This document shows positions 22,685 through 30,795 of a DNA stretch of 34,443 nucleotides, piece by piece. Location: the NCBI GenBank assembly GCA_022729995.1, contig DZBS01000024.1, forward strand, positions 1 through 34,443. The letters are read 5' to 3'. Position numbers and translations under genes: made by a program. Source of the stretch: Draconibacterium orientale. Lineage in GTDB: Bacteria; Bacteroidota; Bacteroidia; Bacteroidales; JAADGE01. How positions within the stretch are numbered: the first letter of the stretch is position 1; every line of letters starts with the position of its first letter. The notes below the pieces were generated by a model, which saw only the letters and a program-made list of their open reading frames with translations, did not search any database and was not told where the DNA came from.

Positions 22685-22692
22685 CAAAGATA
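22685..22692 (-). promoter_or_regulatory. Promoter -7 box TATCTTTG for the corA leader
   Basis: TATCTTTG on the minus strand matches TAnnTTTG. The transcript would begin near 22678, giving a leader of about 115 nt before corA. A TTTG lies upstream but only 15 bp from the box, shorter than usual. Confidence 0.6.
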
Positions 22693-22820
22693 ATTTTAAT
22701 TTTTGTGCAAACCTGTATTTTCATTTTTTTATTAAGATATATTTTGATTTTTTGAATTAGACATTCCGGAAATAAATAAAAAATATTACAAATTTTTAAT
22801 AAAAATATATTATTTTTCTA

Positions 22821-22848
22821 AAAGCTAACAGCCAACAGCAAAAAGCCA
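22821..22848. repeat. Heptanucleotide array ACAGCCA-type
   Basis: Four units in register: AAAGCTA, ACAGCCA, ACAGCAA and AAAGCCA. It lies in the 373-bp stretch 22693-23065 between the divergent corA and lipoprotein promoters. That stretch otherwise holds only the AT-rich dispersed element at 22869-22904 and the lipoprotein promoter. Confidence 0.65.
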
Positions 22849-22868
22849 ATACAGAATTGTGTGTATTC

Positions 22869-22904
22869 CTTAAATACCTAATTAAATAATCAAATAAAGA
22901 TATT
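22869..22904. repeat. Dispersed AT-rich element (15-mer plus 21-mer), copy 2
   Basis: CTTAAATACCTAATT (22869-22883) is the exact reverse complement of 17636-17650. The following 21 bases match 17651-17671 in the same orientation with 2 mismatches. Confidence 0.55.
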
Positions 22905-23030
22905 TAAGTATTTAATTATTAATCTGTTTCTTTTTTACACAGAAAAATTGCTTTATCAATTCATTTATTCATTTTATAAATTTTATGTTATCATATATCA
23001 ATTTTAACCATAACGAATAATAAAGTTATA

Positions 23031-23038
23031 TAACTTTG
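23031..23038 (+). promoter_or_regulatory. Promoter -7 box TAACTTTG for the lipoprotein gene
   Basis: TAACTTTG fits TAnnTTTG, 27 bp before the ATG. No -33 element recognised. Confidence 0.55.
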
Positions 23039-23065
23039 AACTTCAAACTATAAACATTTAAAAAC

Positions 23066-23908
23066 ATGAAAAAAATCAATTTTTTTAGTATTTTTGCTTT
23101 TATTTTAGTTCTTGTTGTTAGTTTTTCTTCTTGTAAAAAAGATGATTTACTTCCTGCAACAATTACCGGAACTATTATTAATTCGCAAACAGGTGAAGGT
23201 TTAGCAAACGCAACTCTAAGTTTTTATGAAGAAGGAAATAAATCCGGAGATCCCGTATTTATTATTGTAACAGACTCTTACGGAAGTTTTGCAAGTTCCG
23301 AAGCTTTTGTTGGAACTTTCACATTAATTATTACAGCACCTAATTTTATTGAAACAACATTAACAGGCTTTGTAATTTCTGCAATTGCTGAAGAAAATTA
23401 TTTTCCTCCAATTACAATGGTTCAAAATCTTGGAACCGATGGAGTTTTAAGAATTGTTCTTACTTGGGGTGTTGATCCTTACGATTTGGATTCACATTTA
23501 ACCGGACCAATTTCCGGAAGTGTTGACCGTTTCCACATGTATTTTTCAGACGATACTCCTGTAAATTCAAATGTAAATCTTGATGTTGACGATACTTATT
23601 CTTACGGTCCTGAAACAACTACAATTATTAGCTACACAGACGGAATGTACAGATATTCTGTTCACAATTATTCAAACAGCACAGAAAGCGGTGCTTCTGA
23701 AGCATACAGCTCTCCGGCAACTGTTAGAATATATAATTCTTCCGGATTAATTAAAACTTACACTTGCCCTTCTGCTTCTGCAACAGCAGGTGATACTTGG
23801 GTAGTTTTTGAACTAAACGTTGCAGGCGGTGTTCCTACAATTGTTGACAAAAACACTTTCTATCTTTTCGGATCTGCAAGTAGCGTTACAAAAGGAGTTA
23901 AAAAATAG
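23066..23908 (+). CDS. Lipoprotein with CarboxypepD-regulatory-like and YfaP/DUF2135-like domains
   Basis: The 280-residue protein has a lipobox FSSC with the acylated Cys23 followed by KKDD. That matches the charged lipoprotein export signal known to send Bacteroidota lipoproteins to the cell surface. Residues about 32-110 form a carboxypeptidase-regulatory-like beta-sandwich (ITGTIINSQTGEGLANATLS, DSYGSFASSEAF). Residues about 128-250 resemble DUF2135/YfaP proteins (LRIVLTWGVDPYDLDSHLTG, YRYSVHNYSN, ATVRIYNSSG). The fold is all beta and probably binds carbohydrate or protein partners at the surface. A clear terminator follows, so it is monocistronic. Confidence 0.88.
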   Translation: MKKINFFSIFAFILVLVVSFSSCKKDDLLPATITGTIINSQTGEGLANATLSFYEEGNKSGDPVFIIVTDSYGSFASSEAFVGTFTLIITAPNFIETTLTGFVISAIAEENYFPPITMVQNLGTDGVLRIVLTWGVDPYDLDSHLTGPISGSVDRFHMYFSDDTPVNSNVNLDVDDTYSYGPETTTIISYTDGMYRYSVHNYSNSTESGASEAYSSPATVRIYNSSGLIKTYTCPSASATAGDTWVVFELNVAGGVPTIVDKNTFYLFGSASSVTKGVKK

Positions 23909-23943
23909 ATTTCATTTTTTTGTTTTTTAATTCATAATTAATT

Positions 23944-23978
23944 AACTGCTTCCAATTTTGGGAGCAGTTTTTTTTTAT
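23944..23978 (+). terminator. Intrinsic terminator of the lipoprotein gene
   Basis: AACTGCTTCC (23944-23953) pairs with GGGAGCAGTT (23960-23969), 10 bp with one G-U, loop AATTTT, followed by T8. Confidence 0.9.
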
Positions 23979-24074
23979 AAATATTGAAAATACAATATTG
24001 CTTATTCCGTTTATTTTTGTTATATTTATCAATATAAAAATCAATTTTTTTATTTTTCCCTTTAACATTATAAT

Positions 24075-24701
24075 ATGAAAAAGTTATTTTTTACTTTAAT
24101 TCTTTCGGCAATGTCTGTTTTTTTGTTCGCTCAATTTGATAAAAATTACGGCGACACAATTTTTCAATACAGTTCCAAATTTCCCGGTTCGGAATATAAA
24201 ATTGTAAAAATTGAATCAACGGAAAACGATTTTGATACTTGGTTTATGCCCGGACTTGCATATTCATATTATCAACCAAAACTTTCAGATTCTATAGGTT
24301 TTTTTTCCGGACTTGCAGTCGAATATCTTATTTATGCTAAAGTTGCTCAGAATGATAATCCCGGACCAAGTCATGTGAGAATTTATTCAAAACTTAATAT
24401 TCTAAAAAGCAGTGAAGCAAATATAAGTTCACTGTTTATGTATTCGCTCGGACTTGGACTTTCATTGGAAAAAAATCCTAAGAGAACTTTTCTTGTTCCG
24501 TATTTCGGTTTGGAATTTGGAGGAATGTCTCAAAAAGAATTCGGTAAATCGGTTCAATTTACTCCAACATTCGGAATTCATATTCTTTCAAGAAAAAATA
24601 TTTTCATCAATATTCACGGCGGATATGTTTATCCGATTAGGAATTTTGAAACTTTGCAAGGTTGGTTTGGCGAAGCAGGATTAAATTTCGCTTTGTGGTA
24701 G
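24075..24701 (+). CDS. Predicted outer-membrane beta-barrel protein
   Basis: The 208-residue protein has a signal peptide (about 1-19, ending VFLFAQ). Successive amphipathic strands with aromatic girdles follow (FMPGLAYSYYQPKLSDSIGF, FSGLAVEYLIYAK, YSLGLGLSLEKN, VPYFGLEFGGM, FTPTFGIHILSRKNIFINIH). The terminal strand is FGEAGLNFALW. The pattern fits an 8-10-stranded porin-like or OmpW/OmpX-like barrel. The function is not recognisable. It is 115 bp upstream of the next gene on the same strand and has no obvious operon partner. Confidence 0.75.
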   Translation: MKKLFFTLILSAMSVFLFAQFDKNYGDTIFQYSSKFPGSEYKIVKIESTENDFDTWFMPGLAYSYYQPKLSDSIGFFSGLAVEYLIYAKVAQNDNPGPSHVRIYSKLNILKSSEANISSLFMYSLGLGLSLEKNPKRTFLVPYFGLEFGGMSQKEFGKSVQFTPTFGIHILSRKNIFINIHGGYVYPIRNFETLQGWFGEAGLNFALW

Positions 24702-24816
24702 CCGATTAATATAGTTTATTAATAATTTACACTTTTTTTTTATACGATAAATATAAAAATATAAGATAAATTTACGTGTTTTTCAAGATTATTTCAAAAT
24801 TTTAGTAACATTTATT

Positions 24817-26037
24817 ATGAAAAGTTTATTATCAATTTTATTCTTATTATCATTCAATTCTGCTTTTTCGCAAGTTTTGTATCCTTTGGATTCATTAATT
24901 AACGACGGAAAATCTGTTTTTAAAACCGAATTTGATTACGATAATTTTTTAAAAGCTGCACATTCTCTTGAAGAAGCCTTAACTATTCAGCCCGATAATC
25001 CTGAAATTCATTATTTTTTAGGATATGTTTATAGTCGGCTAAATTCTTCCGACGGCGAGCAAATGATTAATATGACTCTGCCGATGACACAAAAAAGTAG
25101 CGAGCAATTTGAAAAAGTAAATAAATTGTCGCCAAAATATTCAGACGAATATGTTGTTCTTGACCCATATTCAAAAATCACTTCCGAATGGGGCTCGTTG
25201 GCAATGAGTTATCTGTATAAAAATAAAAAAGATTCTGCAATTTGGGCTTTTAATGAAGGAAAAAAACGTGGCGGTTTCGGTAACTTTTTTTTATCGGCAA
25301 ATAAATCTGTTTTAGATTTATGCTCAAAAAATGCAATTTTATTTTCTGCCGGCGATAATCATTCAATTCCGCTTTGGTATTTGCAAACTGTTGAAAATTA
25401 TCGAAAAGACGTTACAGTTATTGATGTTCCTTTGTTATATTCCAATTGGTATCCGGCTTTTTTAGCCAAAAATTATAAAGTAAAATACGATTTGCCGCAA
25501 ACTTATATTGATACAATTCAATATTGTTATACTGTTGATACACTTATTTTTATAAAAGATTTTTCTTGGGAAATTTCTCCCGAATATTACGGTAATTATC
25601 TTTTGAGAGCAAACAGAATTGTTTTAAGTATTTTGAAACAAAATAAATTCAAGAGAGATATTTTTTTTACTGCCGATTTTGATGAAAATGAAACTGTTGG
25701 TTTGAAAGATTATTTTATGCCGAAAATCCTTGTAAATAAAGTTAATATCAACGAAGAAGAAGCTCCGGATTTTAAGAGTTATTTGGAAGAATTGAATAAA
25801 ATTTTATTTCTTATTAAATTTTCAAATTCAAATAGTATTGATGAATTAAAATATATTGATTTTATTAGATATACAATTTTGGTTAAAATTGCCGAATTTA
25901 TTGATGAAGAGAATATAGAAAATGCTAAAATTTTGTTCGATTTAATTGATAAAAATATTAATGAAATTGACTTTGCATATCAAAACGAAAATATAAAAGA
26001 ATATGTTAATCAAATGCGAACTAAAATATCAGAATAA
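24817..26037 (+). CDS. Exported TPR-like protein with a GDN-PLWYLQ domain
   Basis: The 406-residue protein has a signal peptide (about 1-19, ending SAFSQ) and TPR-like helices at about 35-75 (LKAAHSLEEALTIQPDNPEI). The central segment NAILFSAGDNHSIPLWYLQ and the following VENYRKDVTVIDVPLLYSNW match the soluble C-terminal part of large Bacteroidota membrane proteins of the DUF2723 type. Here it occurs without the membrane domain. The second half contains many acidic and Ile-rich helices. The function is unknown. The next gene starts 3 bp after its stop, so the two are co-transcribed. Confidence 0.75.
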   Translation: MKSLLSILFLLSFNSAFSQVLYPLDSLINDGKSVFKTEFDYDNFLKAAHSLEEALTIQPDNPEIHYFLGYVYSRLNSSDGEQMINMTLPMTQKSSEQFEKVNKLSPKYSDEYVVLDPYSKITSEWGSLAMSYLYKNKKDSAIWAFNEGKKRGGFGNFFLSANKSVLDLCSKNAILFSAGDNHSIPLWYLQTVENYRKDVTVIDVPLLYSNWYPAFLAKNYKVKYDLPQTYIDTIQYCYTVDTLIFIKDFSWEISPEYYGNYLLRANRIVLSILKQNKFKRDIFFTADFDENETVGLKDYFMPKILVNKVNINEEEAPDFKSYLEELNKILFLIKFSNSNSIDELKYIDFIRYTILVKIAEFIDEENIENAKILFDLIDKNINEIDFAYQNENIKEYVNQMRTKISE

Positions 26038-26040
26038 AAA

Positions 26041-26826
26041 ATGAATAAAAAAATAAGCATTCTCGGTTGCGGTTGGTTAGGCGAGGAGTTGGCTTATTCT
26101 TTTATAAAACTCGGATTTTCGGTAAAAGGTTCAACAACTTCTTTAGAGAAAATCAAACGATTAAGTGAAAATTCGGTAAATTCATTTTTAATAAATATTG
26201 ATAATTTAGATGAAAATATTTTCGATTTTTTGGATTCCGATATTTTGGTAATTGCTCTTACTTCAAAAAATATTCAATCATTTAAAAATTTGATTTCCAA
26301 TATTGAATTATCAAGACTAAAAAAAATAATTTTTATAAGTTCAACATCTGTTTACAATTCTTCGGAAAAACCTATTGATGAAAATTCGCCGATTAATAAT
26401 TCTATTTTATCCGAAATTGAAAAATTGTTTTTGGAGAATGGAACTTTTTCAACAACAATAATTCGTTTCGCCGGACTTTTCGGATACAACAGAAAACCCG
26501 GAAATTTTTATACCGAAGGAAAAATAATTCCAAATCCCGAAGGTGTTGTAAACATGATTCATAGAGATGATTGTGTTTTAATTATTCAAAAAATTATTGA
26601 AAAAGATATTTGGAATATTACCTTAAATGCTTGTGCCGATTCGCATCCAAAACGTCGAGAATTTTTTACAAAAGCTGCATTATTCGTAGAAAGAAATATT
26701 CCGGATTTTGATGAAAACGGAGTTTATGAATATAAATTTATCAGTAATGAAAGATTAAAAAAAATATTAAATTATAATTTTATTTTTCCCGATATTTTAA
26801 AAGCAATTGAAAATAATTATGTTTGA
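26041..26826 (+). CDS. NAD(P)-binding SDR-like epimerase (YeeZ-like)
   Basis: The 261-residue protein begins with the Rossmann motif LGCGWLGEELA (a GxGxxG variant). It continues with FSVKGSTTSLEKIKRL, DILVIALTSKN, IIFISSTSVYN and a late GLFGYNRKPGNF and VNMIHRDDC. The S-S-T-S-V-Y segment corresponds to the SDR active-site strand, but the usual YxxxK is not clear. That is typical of YeeZ-like atypical SDRs of unknown substrate. It is 3 bp after the exported TPR-like gene and 32 bp before the serine dehydratase. Confidence 0.85.
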   Translation: MNKKISILGCGWLGEELAYSFIKLGFSVKGSTTSLEKIKRLSENSVNSFLINIDNLDENIFDFLDSDILVIALTSKNIQSFKNLISNIELSRLKKIIFISSTSVYNSSEKPIDENSPINNSILSEIEKLFLENGTFSTTIIRFAGLFGYNRKPGNFYTEGKIIPNPEGVVNMIHRDDCVLIIQKIIEKDIWNITLNACADSHPKRREFFTKAALFVERNIPDFDENGVYEYKFISNERLKKILNYNFIFPDILKAIENNYV

Positions 26827-26858
26827 AATTTATTCAAATAGAAACACGAAAATAATAT

Positions 26859-28061
26859 ATGGAAACCATAAAAAAAATATTTAAAATAGGAAACGGACCG
26901 TCGAGCAGTCACACAATGGGACCAAAACGAGCAGCCGAAATTTTTGCAAAAGAAAATCCCGAAGCCGAAACTTTTAAAGTTTATTTATACGGAAGTCTTG
27001 CTTTAACCGGTAAAGGTCATAGAACCGATTTTATTATTGAAAAAACCTTACCAAAACCAACAGAAATTATTTGGAAATTTGACGAAAAACTGCCGCTTCA
27101 TCCCAACGGAATGATTTTCGAAGCATACAATAAATCCGAAGAATTAATAAAAAGTTGGGAAGTTTACAGCATTGGCGGCGGCGAAATAATGGATAAAAAT
27201 TCCAATAGCGAAAAAATTAACATTTATCCGCAAACTACAATGGCCGATATTATTCTGCATCTCGAAAAAGAAGGCGGAACACTTTGGGAATATGTCTTGG
27301 GGATTGAAGGCGAAGATATTATGTTGCACATGAAAGAAGTTTGGCTGGCAATGAAAGATGCAATTAAACGCGGACTCGAAGCCGACGGAACACTTCCCGG
27401 AGTTTTGAAACTCAGACGAAAAGCTGCTTCTTATTTTGTAAAAGCAAATATGCAAAATAAATTTGCCGAAGACGACACATATCTTTTTGCTTATGCACTT
27501 GCAGTTTCGGAAGAAAATGCTGCTGCCGGAATCGTGGTTACGGCTCCAACTTGCGGTTCTTCCGGAATTTTGCCCGCAGTTCTTTATCTGCTTTTTAAAA
27601 GATATGAATTTTCGGAAAATAGAATTTTAAAAGCTTTGCTGGTTGCCGGATTAGTAGGAAATTTAATTAAAGAAAATGCTTCAATTTCCGGTGCCGAAGT
27701 CGGTTGCCAAGGCGAAGTAGGTTCGGCTTGCGCAATGGCTGCGGCTGCAGTAACTCAGCTTTTGGGCGGAACAACTTATCAAATTGAATATGCCGCTTCG
27801 TCGGGTTTAGAACATCATTTGGGTTTAACTTGCGACCCGATTGCCGGATTGGTTCAAATTCCGTGTATCGAAAGAAATGCTTTTGGCGCTCAACGAGCTT
27901 TAGATGCCGCTCTTTATGCAATTCATTCCGACGGCAGACACATGGTTCCTTTTGATAATGTTGTGGAAGTTATGGAACAAACAGGCCACGATTTGCCGAG
28001 TTTATACAAAGAAACTTCAAAAGGCGGTTTAGCTTCTTTTGGTTTACACGGACGAAAATAG
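26859..28061 (+). CDS. sdaA: L-serine ammonia-lyase (iron-sulfur type, single chain)
   Basis: The 400-residue enzyme deaminates L-serine to pyruvate and ammonia using a 4Fe-4S cluster. The N-terminal beta domain carries FKIGNGPSSSHTMGPKRAAE, the serine-dehydratase hallmark, and GSLALTGKGHRTD. The alpha domain carries VTAPTCGSSGILPAVLYLL, GAEVGCQGEVGSACAMAA, HHLGLTCDPIAGLVQIPCIE and RNAFGA. The three Cys in APTCG, LTCDP and IPCIE are the expected cluster ligands. The length is slightly below the usual 450 of the single-chain form, mainly from a shorter linker. It is downstream of the SDR gene with a 32-bp gap. Confidence 0.94.
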   Translation: METIKKIFKIGNGPSSSHTMGPKRAAEIFAKENPEAETFKVYLYGSLALTGKGHRTDFIIEKTLPKPTEIIWKFDEKLPLHPNGMIFEAYNKSEELIKSWEVYSIGGGEIMDKNSNSEKINIYPQTTMADIILHLEKEGGTLWEYVLGIEGEDIMLHMKEVWLAMKDAIKRGLEADGTLPGVLKLRRKAASYFVKANMQNKFAEDDTYLFAYALAVSEENAAAGIVVTAPTCGSSGILPAVLYLLFKRYEFSENRILKALLVAGLVGNLIKENASISGAEVGCQGEVGSACAMAAAAVTQLLGGTTYQIEYAASSGLEHHLGLTCDPIAGLVQIPCIERNAFGAQRALDAALYAIHSDGRHMVPFDNVVEVMEQTGHDLPSLYKETSKGGLASFGLHGRK

Positions 28062-28128
28062 AAAGTAATAAAATATTTTTAATTGATATTTATTTTAAAT
28101 TATGATATTTTAAAACATTATTTTTTAA

Positions 28129-28136
28129 TAAATTTG
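28129..28136 (+). promoter_or_regulatory. Promoter -7 box TAAATTTG for terC
   Basis: TAAATTTG fits TAnnTTTG, 23 bp before the terC ATG. The leader is too short for a yybP-ykoY-type riboswitch. Confidence 0.5.
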
Positions 28137-28159
28137 CAAAAAATTTACACATAAATTAT

Positions 28160-29233
28160 ATGCATCAATCAGAAATTATTTTCTTTAGTATTTTCACTCT
28201 TTCCGTTGTTGCTTTTTTGATGATTGATTTACTTTTAATCGGAAAAAAGGAACATATAGTTTCTGCAAAAGAAGCCGCAATTTGGAGTGCAATTTGGATT
28301 AGTTTAGGTCTTTTATTTTCAGTTTTTTTGAAATTTCACGGTGAATTGATTCACGGAATTAATAATTTTGAAGATCTTAATTTTGTAGTTCAAAATTACG
28401 GCGAAAATATTAAACTTGTTCCGGGCGATTATGAAAAAAGCCTTCAAATTTTCAGAAACCATCAGTTTCTAACATATATTACAGGTTATTTAATAGAAAA
28501 AACTCTTTCTGTTGATAATCTTTTTGTTATGATGATGATTCTTACAGGTTTTGGTGTAAGAAAAGAACATTACAAAGCTGTATTATTTTGGGGAATTTTA
28601 GGAGCAATTATTTTACGTTCTACATTTATTTTTGCCGGCGCTGCATTAATTCATCAATTTAGTTGGTTGTTAATTGTTTTTGGAGGATTTTTGATTTACA
28701 GCGGAATAAAAATGTTTATCGACAGAGATAAAGAAGAACATATTGAACCGCAAAATAACGGACTTGTGAAGTTTTTATCCAAAAACTTTTCGGTTTTTCC
28801 GCGATATGTTTCTCAAAAATTCTTTATAGTTTCAAAAGGAAAATTCTTTATAACACCGCTTTTTATAGTTCTTGTTTTAATTGAGGTTTCCGATTTAATT
28901 TTCGCTTTCGATTCTATTCCTGCGATATTTGCCGTTACAATTGACCCGTATATTGTTTTCTTCTCAAATATATTTGCAATTTTAGGACTAAGAGCTTTGT
29001 TTTTTCTTCTTATAAAAGTTGTTGACAAATTCTGGCTTTTAAAACCCGGAGTTTCTGTTCTTTTAATTTTTATCGGTTTTAAATTAATTTTTCACACATG
29101 GTTGGATAAAATTGGTTTTGAAACAACATATTCTCTTATTTTTATTTTGGTTATTTTAGTAGGAAGTGTTACTTTGTCGCTAATTTTCCCCAGAAAAGAA
29201 GAAGAAAATTTGAATAATAATTTGCTATCATAA
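28160..29233 (+). CDS. TerC/Alx family integral membrane protein
   Basis: The 357-residue protein has about nine helices. It shows the family motifs LIEKTLSVDNLFVMMMIL, FWGILGAIILRSTFIFAGA, FGGFLIYSGIKMF and LIEVSDLIFAFDSIPAIFAV. The acidic residues in SVDN and EVSDLIFAFDS are thought to bind metal; Alx-type members export Mn2+. Compared with short TerC proteins it has an extra soluble insert at about 75-105. Together with mntP it would give this strain two Mn2+ export routes. The gene ends in a strong bidirectional terminator. Confidence 0.93.
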   Translation: MHQSEIIFFSIFTLSVVAFLMIDLLLIGKKEHIVSAKEAAIWSAIWISLGLLFSVFLKFHGELIHGINNFEDLNFVVQNYGENIKLVPGDYEKSLQIFRNHQFLTYITGYLIEKTLSVDNLFVMMMILTGFGVRKEHYKAVLFWGILGAIILRSTFIFAGAALIHQFSWLLIVFGGFLIYSGIKMFIDRDKEEHIEPQNNGLVKFLSKNFSVFPRYVSQKFFIVSKGKFFITPLFIVLVLIEVSDLIFAFDSIPAIFAVTIDPYIVFFSNIFAILGLRALFFLLIKVVDKFWLLKPGVSVLLIFIGFKLIFHTWLDKIGFETTYSLIFILVILVGSVTLSLIFPRKEEENLNNNLLS

Positions 29234-29234
29234 C

Positions 29235-29275
29235 AAAAAAAGCTGACTAAAGATTGAAATTTAGTCAGCTTTTTT
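29235..29275. terminator. Bidirectional intrinsic terminator
   Basis: AGCTGACTAAA (29241-29251) pairs exactly with TTTAGTCAGCT (29260-29270), loop GATTGAAA, with A6 before and T5 after. It serves terC and the convergent DUF2807 gene. Confidence 0.93.
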
Positions 29276-29290
29276 AATTGTCTGTTTATT

Positions 29291-30067
29291 TTAAATTTTC
29301 GAGATATTTCCCGAACCTGTAATTGATTTAACTATTTTTGGTTCGCCTTTATATTTTATATCGCCGCTCCCAACAATTGAAACTTTAAGATTACTTGTCG
29401 CATTTACTTTGCAATTTCCCGAACCCGGAATTGAAATTTCAACATTTTCGGCTTCGGAATTTAATGAATTAAACGAGCCCGAACCGTTAATTTTGATATT
29501 TATGCTTTCGCATTTTCCTGTTAACACAATATCGCCCGAGCCTGAAATTTTTCCCGAAACTGCCTTTTGATTAGAATTTGCCGAAATGCTTCCGCTTCCG
29601 TTGATATTCAAATTTAAATTTTCGCAAGTAATTGTTTCTTTGTTGTTTATATTTCCGCTGCCCGAAATCTGCAAAGTCAACATTTTTAAATTCGAAAATC
29701 CATTTATTTCAATATCGCCCGAACCGCAAACCGAAGCAAGTTCCATATTTGGTGTTGTTACGTATACTTTAATATTATCAAGATTTTTATAATTTCCGTT
29801 TTCCATTCCAATATTTAAAGAGTTGTCTTTTACTTCGCAAACAATCTTTTCAATTAATTTTTCATCGCCTTCAGCTTCAACTTTTATGGTTTCGCCTTGC
29901 GAAATAATTACATTAAATGAACTTTGCAATTTTATTCCGGTAAAACTCTCAGTTGTGAAAACTTTTTTGGTAATATTTTCTTGCGAAAATGTTTTAATTG
30001 AAGCACTTGTGAAAACAATAATCAATAATAATATTGAAATAATAAGGTAAAATTTTGAGTTTTTCAT
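29291..30067 (-). CDS. DUF2807 (putative adhesin, GIN domain) secreted protein
   Basis: The 258-residue protein has a signal segment (about 5-27) and then a right-handed beta-helix-like repeat region with SGSG or GSGxI turns spaced 18-22 residues apart. There are at least eight such turns (for example VCGSGDIEINGFS, ISGSGNINN, INGSGSISAN, ISGSGDIVLTG, IPGSGNCKVNA). This is the DUF2807 fold, common in Bacteroidota surface or periplasmic proteins and thought to mediate adhesion or binding. No lipobox is visible. It is transcribed towards terC and is probably monocistronic. Confidence 0.92.
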   Translation of the reverse strand: MKNSKFYLIISILLLIIVFTSASIKTFSQENITKKVFTTESFTGIKLQSSFNVIISQGETIKVEAEGDEKLIEKIVCEVKDNSLNIGMENGNYKNLDNIKVYVTTPNMELASVCGSGDIEINGFSNLKMLTLQISGSGNINNKETITCENLNLNINGSGSISANSNQKAVSGKISGSGDIVLTGKCESINIKINGSGSFNSLNSEAENVEISIPGSGNCKVNATSNLKVSIVGSGDIKYKGEPKIVKSITGSGNISKI

Positions 30068-30246
30068 AGCCTAAATAATTTTGTGAATAATTTTTGGATT
30101 TTATGATGAGACGAATTGACATTTGAAAAAGTTACAGATGAATTATTTTTTAATAAATTATATTAGATTCCACACTAATTTCCTATTTTTATTTAGCTTT
30201 AGTTTTTATTAATTAGTTTTGAAATGAATAAATAAATATCAATATT

Positions 30247-30636
30247 ATGACTCAAAAATTAGCGAATGTTACGGTTCTTGTAAAAGATTACGATGAAGCA
30301 ATAAAGTTTTATACAGAAAAATTAAATTTTATTTTAGTTGAAGACACAAAACTTGGCGACACAAAACGTTGGGTTTTAGTAACTCCCGGCATTAATTCCG
30401 GAAGTAATTTATTATTGGCAAAAGCAATTACCGCTGAAGAAATTTTGCGTGTTGGAAATCAAACCGGCGGACGAGTATTTTTATTTCTTTATACAGATAA
30501 TTTTAAAGAATATTTTGAATTTTTGAAAAGCAATAATGTGAAAATTATTCGAGAACCTGTTAAAGAAATTTACGGAACAGTTGCCGTTTTTGAAGATTTA
30601 TACGGAAATAATTGGGATTTGATTGAACCTTCGTAA
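30247..30636 (+). CDS. VOC-family protein (glyoxalase/bleomycin-resistance fold)
   Basis: The 129-residue protein has two beta-alpha-beta-beta-beta modules. The first is VTVLVKDYDEAIKFYTEKLN and RWVLVTPG. The second is GRVFLFLYTDNFKEYFEFLK and VAVFEDLYGNNWDLIEP. The final Glu of DLYGNNWDLIE is a usual metal ligand. Position 1 of the metal site, normally His or Gln, lies in LANVTVL and is less clear. The substrate is unknown. The gene stands alone. Confidence 0.9.
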   Translation: MTQKLANVTVLVKDYDEAIKFYTEKLNFILVEDTKLGDTKRWVLVTPGINSGSNLLLAKAITAEEILRVGNQTGGRVFLFLYTDNFKEYFEFLKSNNVKIIREPVKEIYGTVAVFEDLYGNNWDLIEPS

Positions 30637-30772
30637 ATTTTAATGATAATTTAAAATCAATTCAATAAATTGCAAGAAAACAAACAGATAAAACCTTTGG
30701 AAATATTAATATAAAGCAATAAATATTCAAAAAAAAAATATTGATATAACATGGAAAATATTGAAAAATTCG

Positions 30773-30780
30773 TAAATTTG
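30773..30780 (+). promoter_or_regulatory. Promoter TTG-N19-TAAATTTG for the TumE-type pair
   Basis: TAAATTTG with a TTG at 30751-30753 as the -33 element, 19 bp apart, which is the standard Bacteroidota spacing. The first gene starts 15 bp after the box. Confidence 0.65.
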
Positions 30781-30795
30781 AAATAAAAAAATATT

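Noticed and set aside
22562-22692. M-box or other known Mg riboswitch before corA
   Set aside because: The leader is only about 115 nt and shows none of the M-box blocks I know; the short ORF plus alternative hairpins explain it better.
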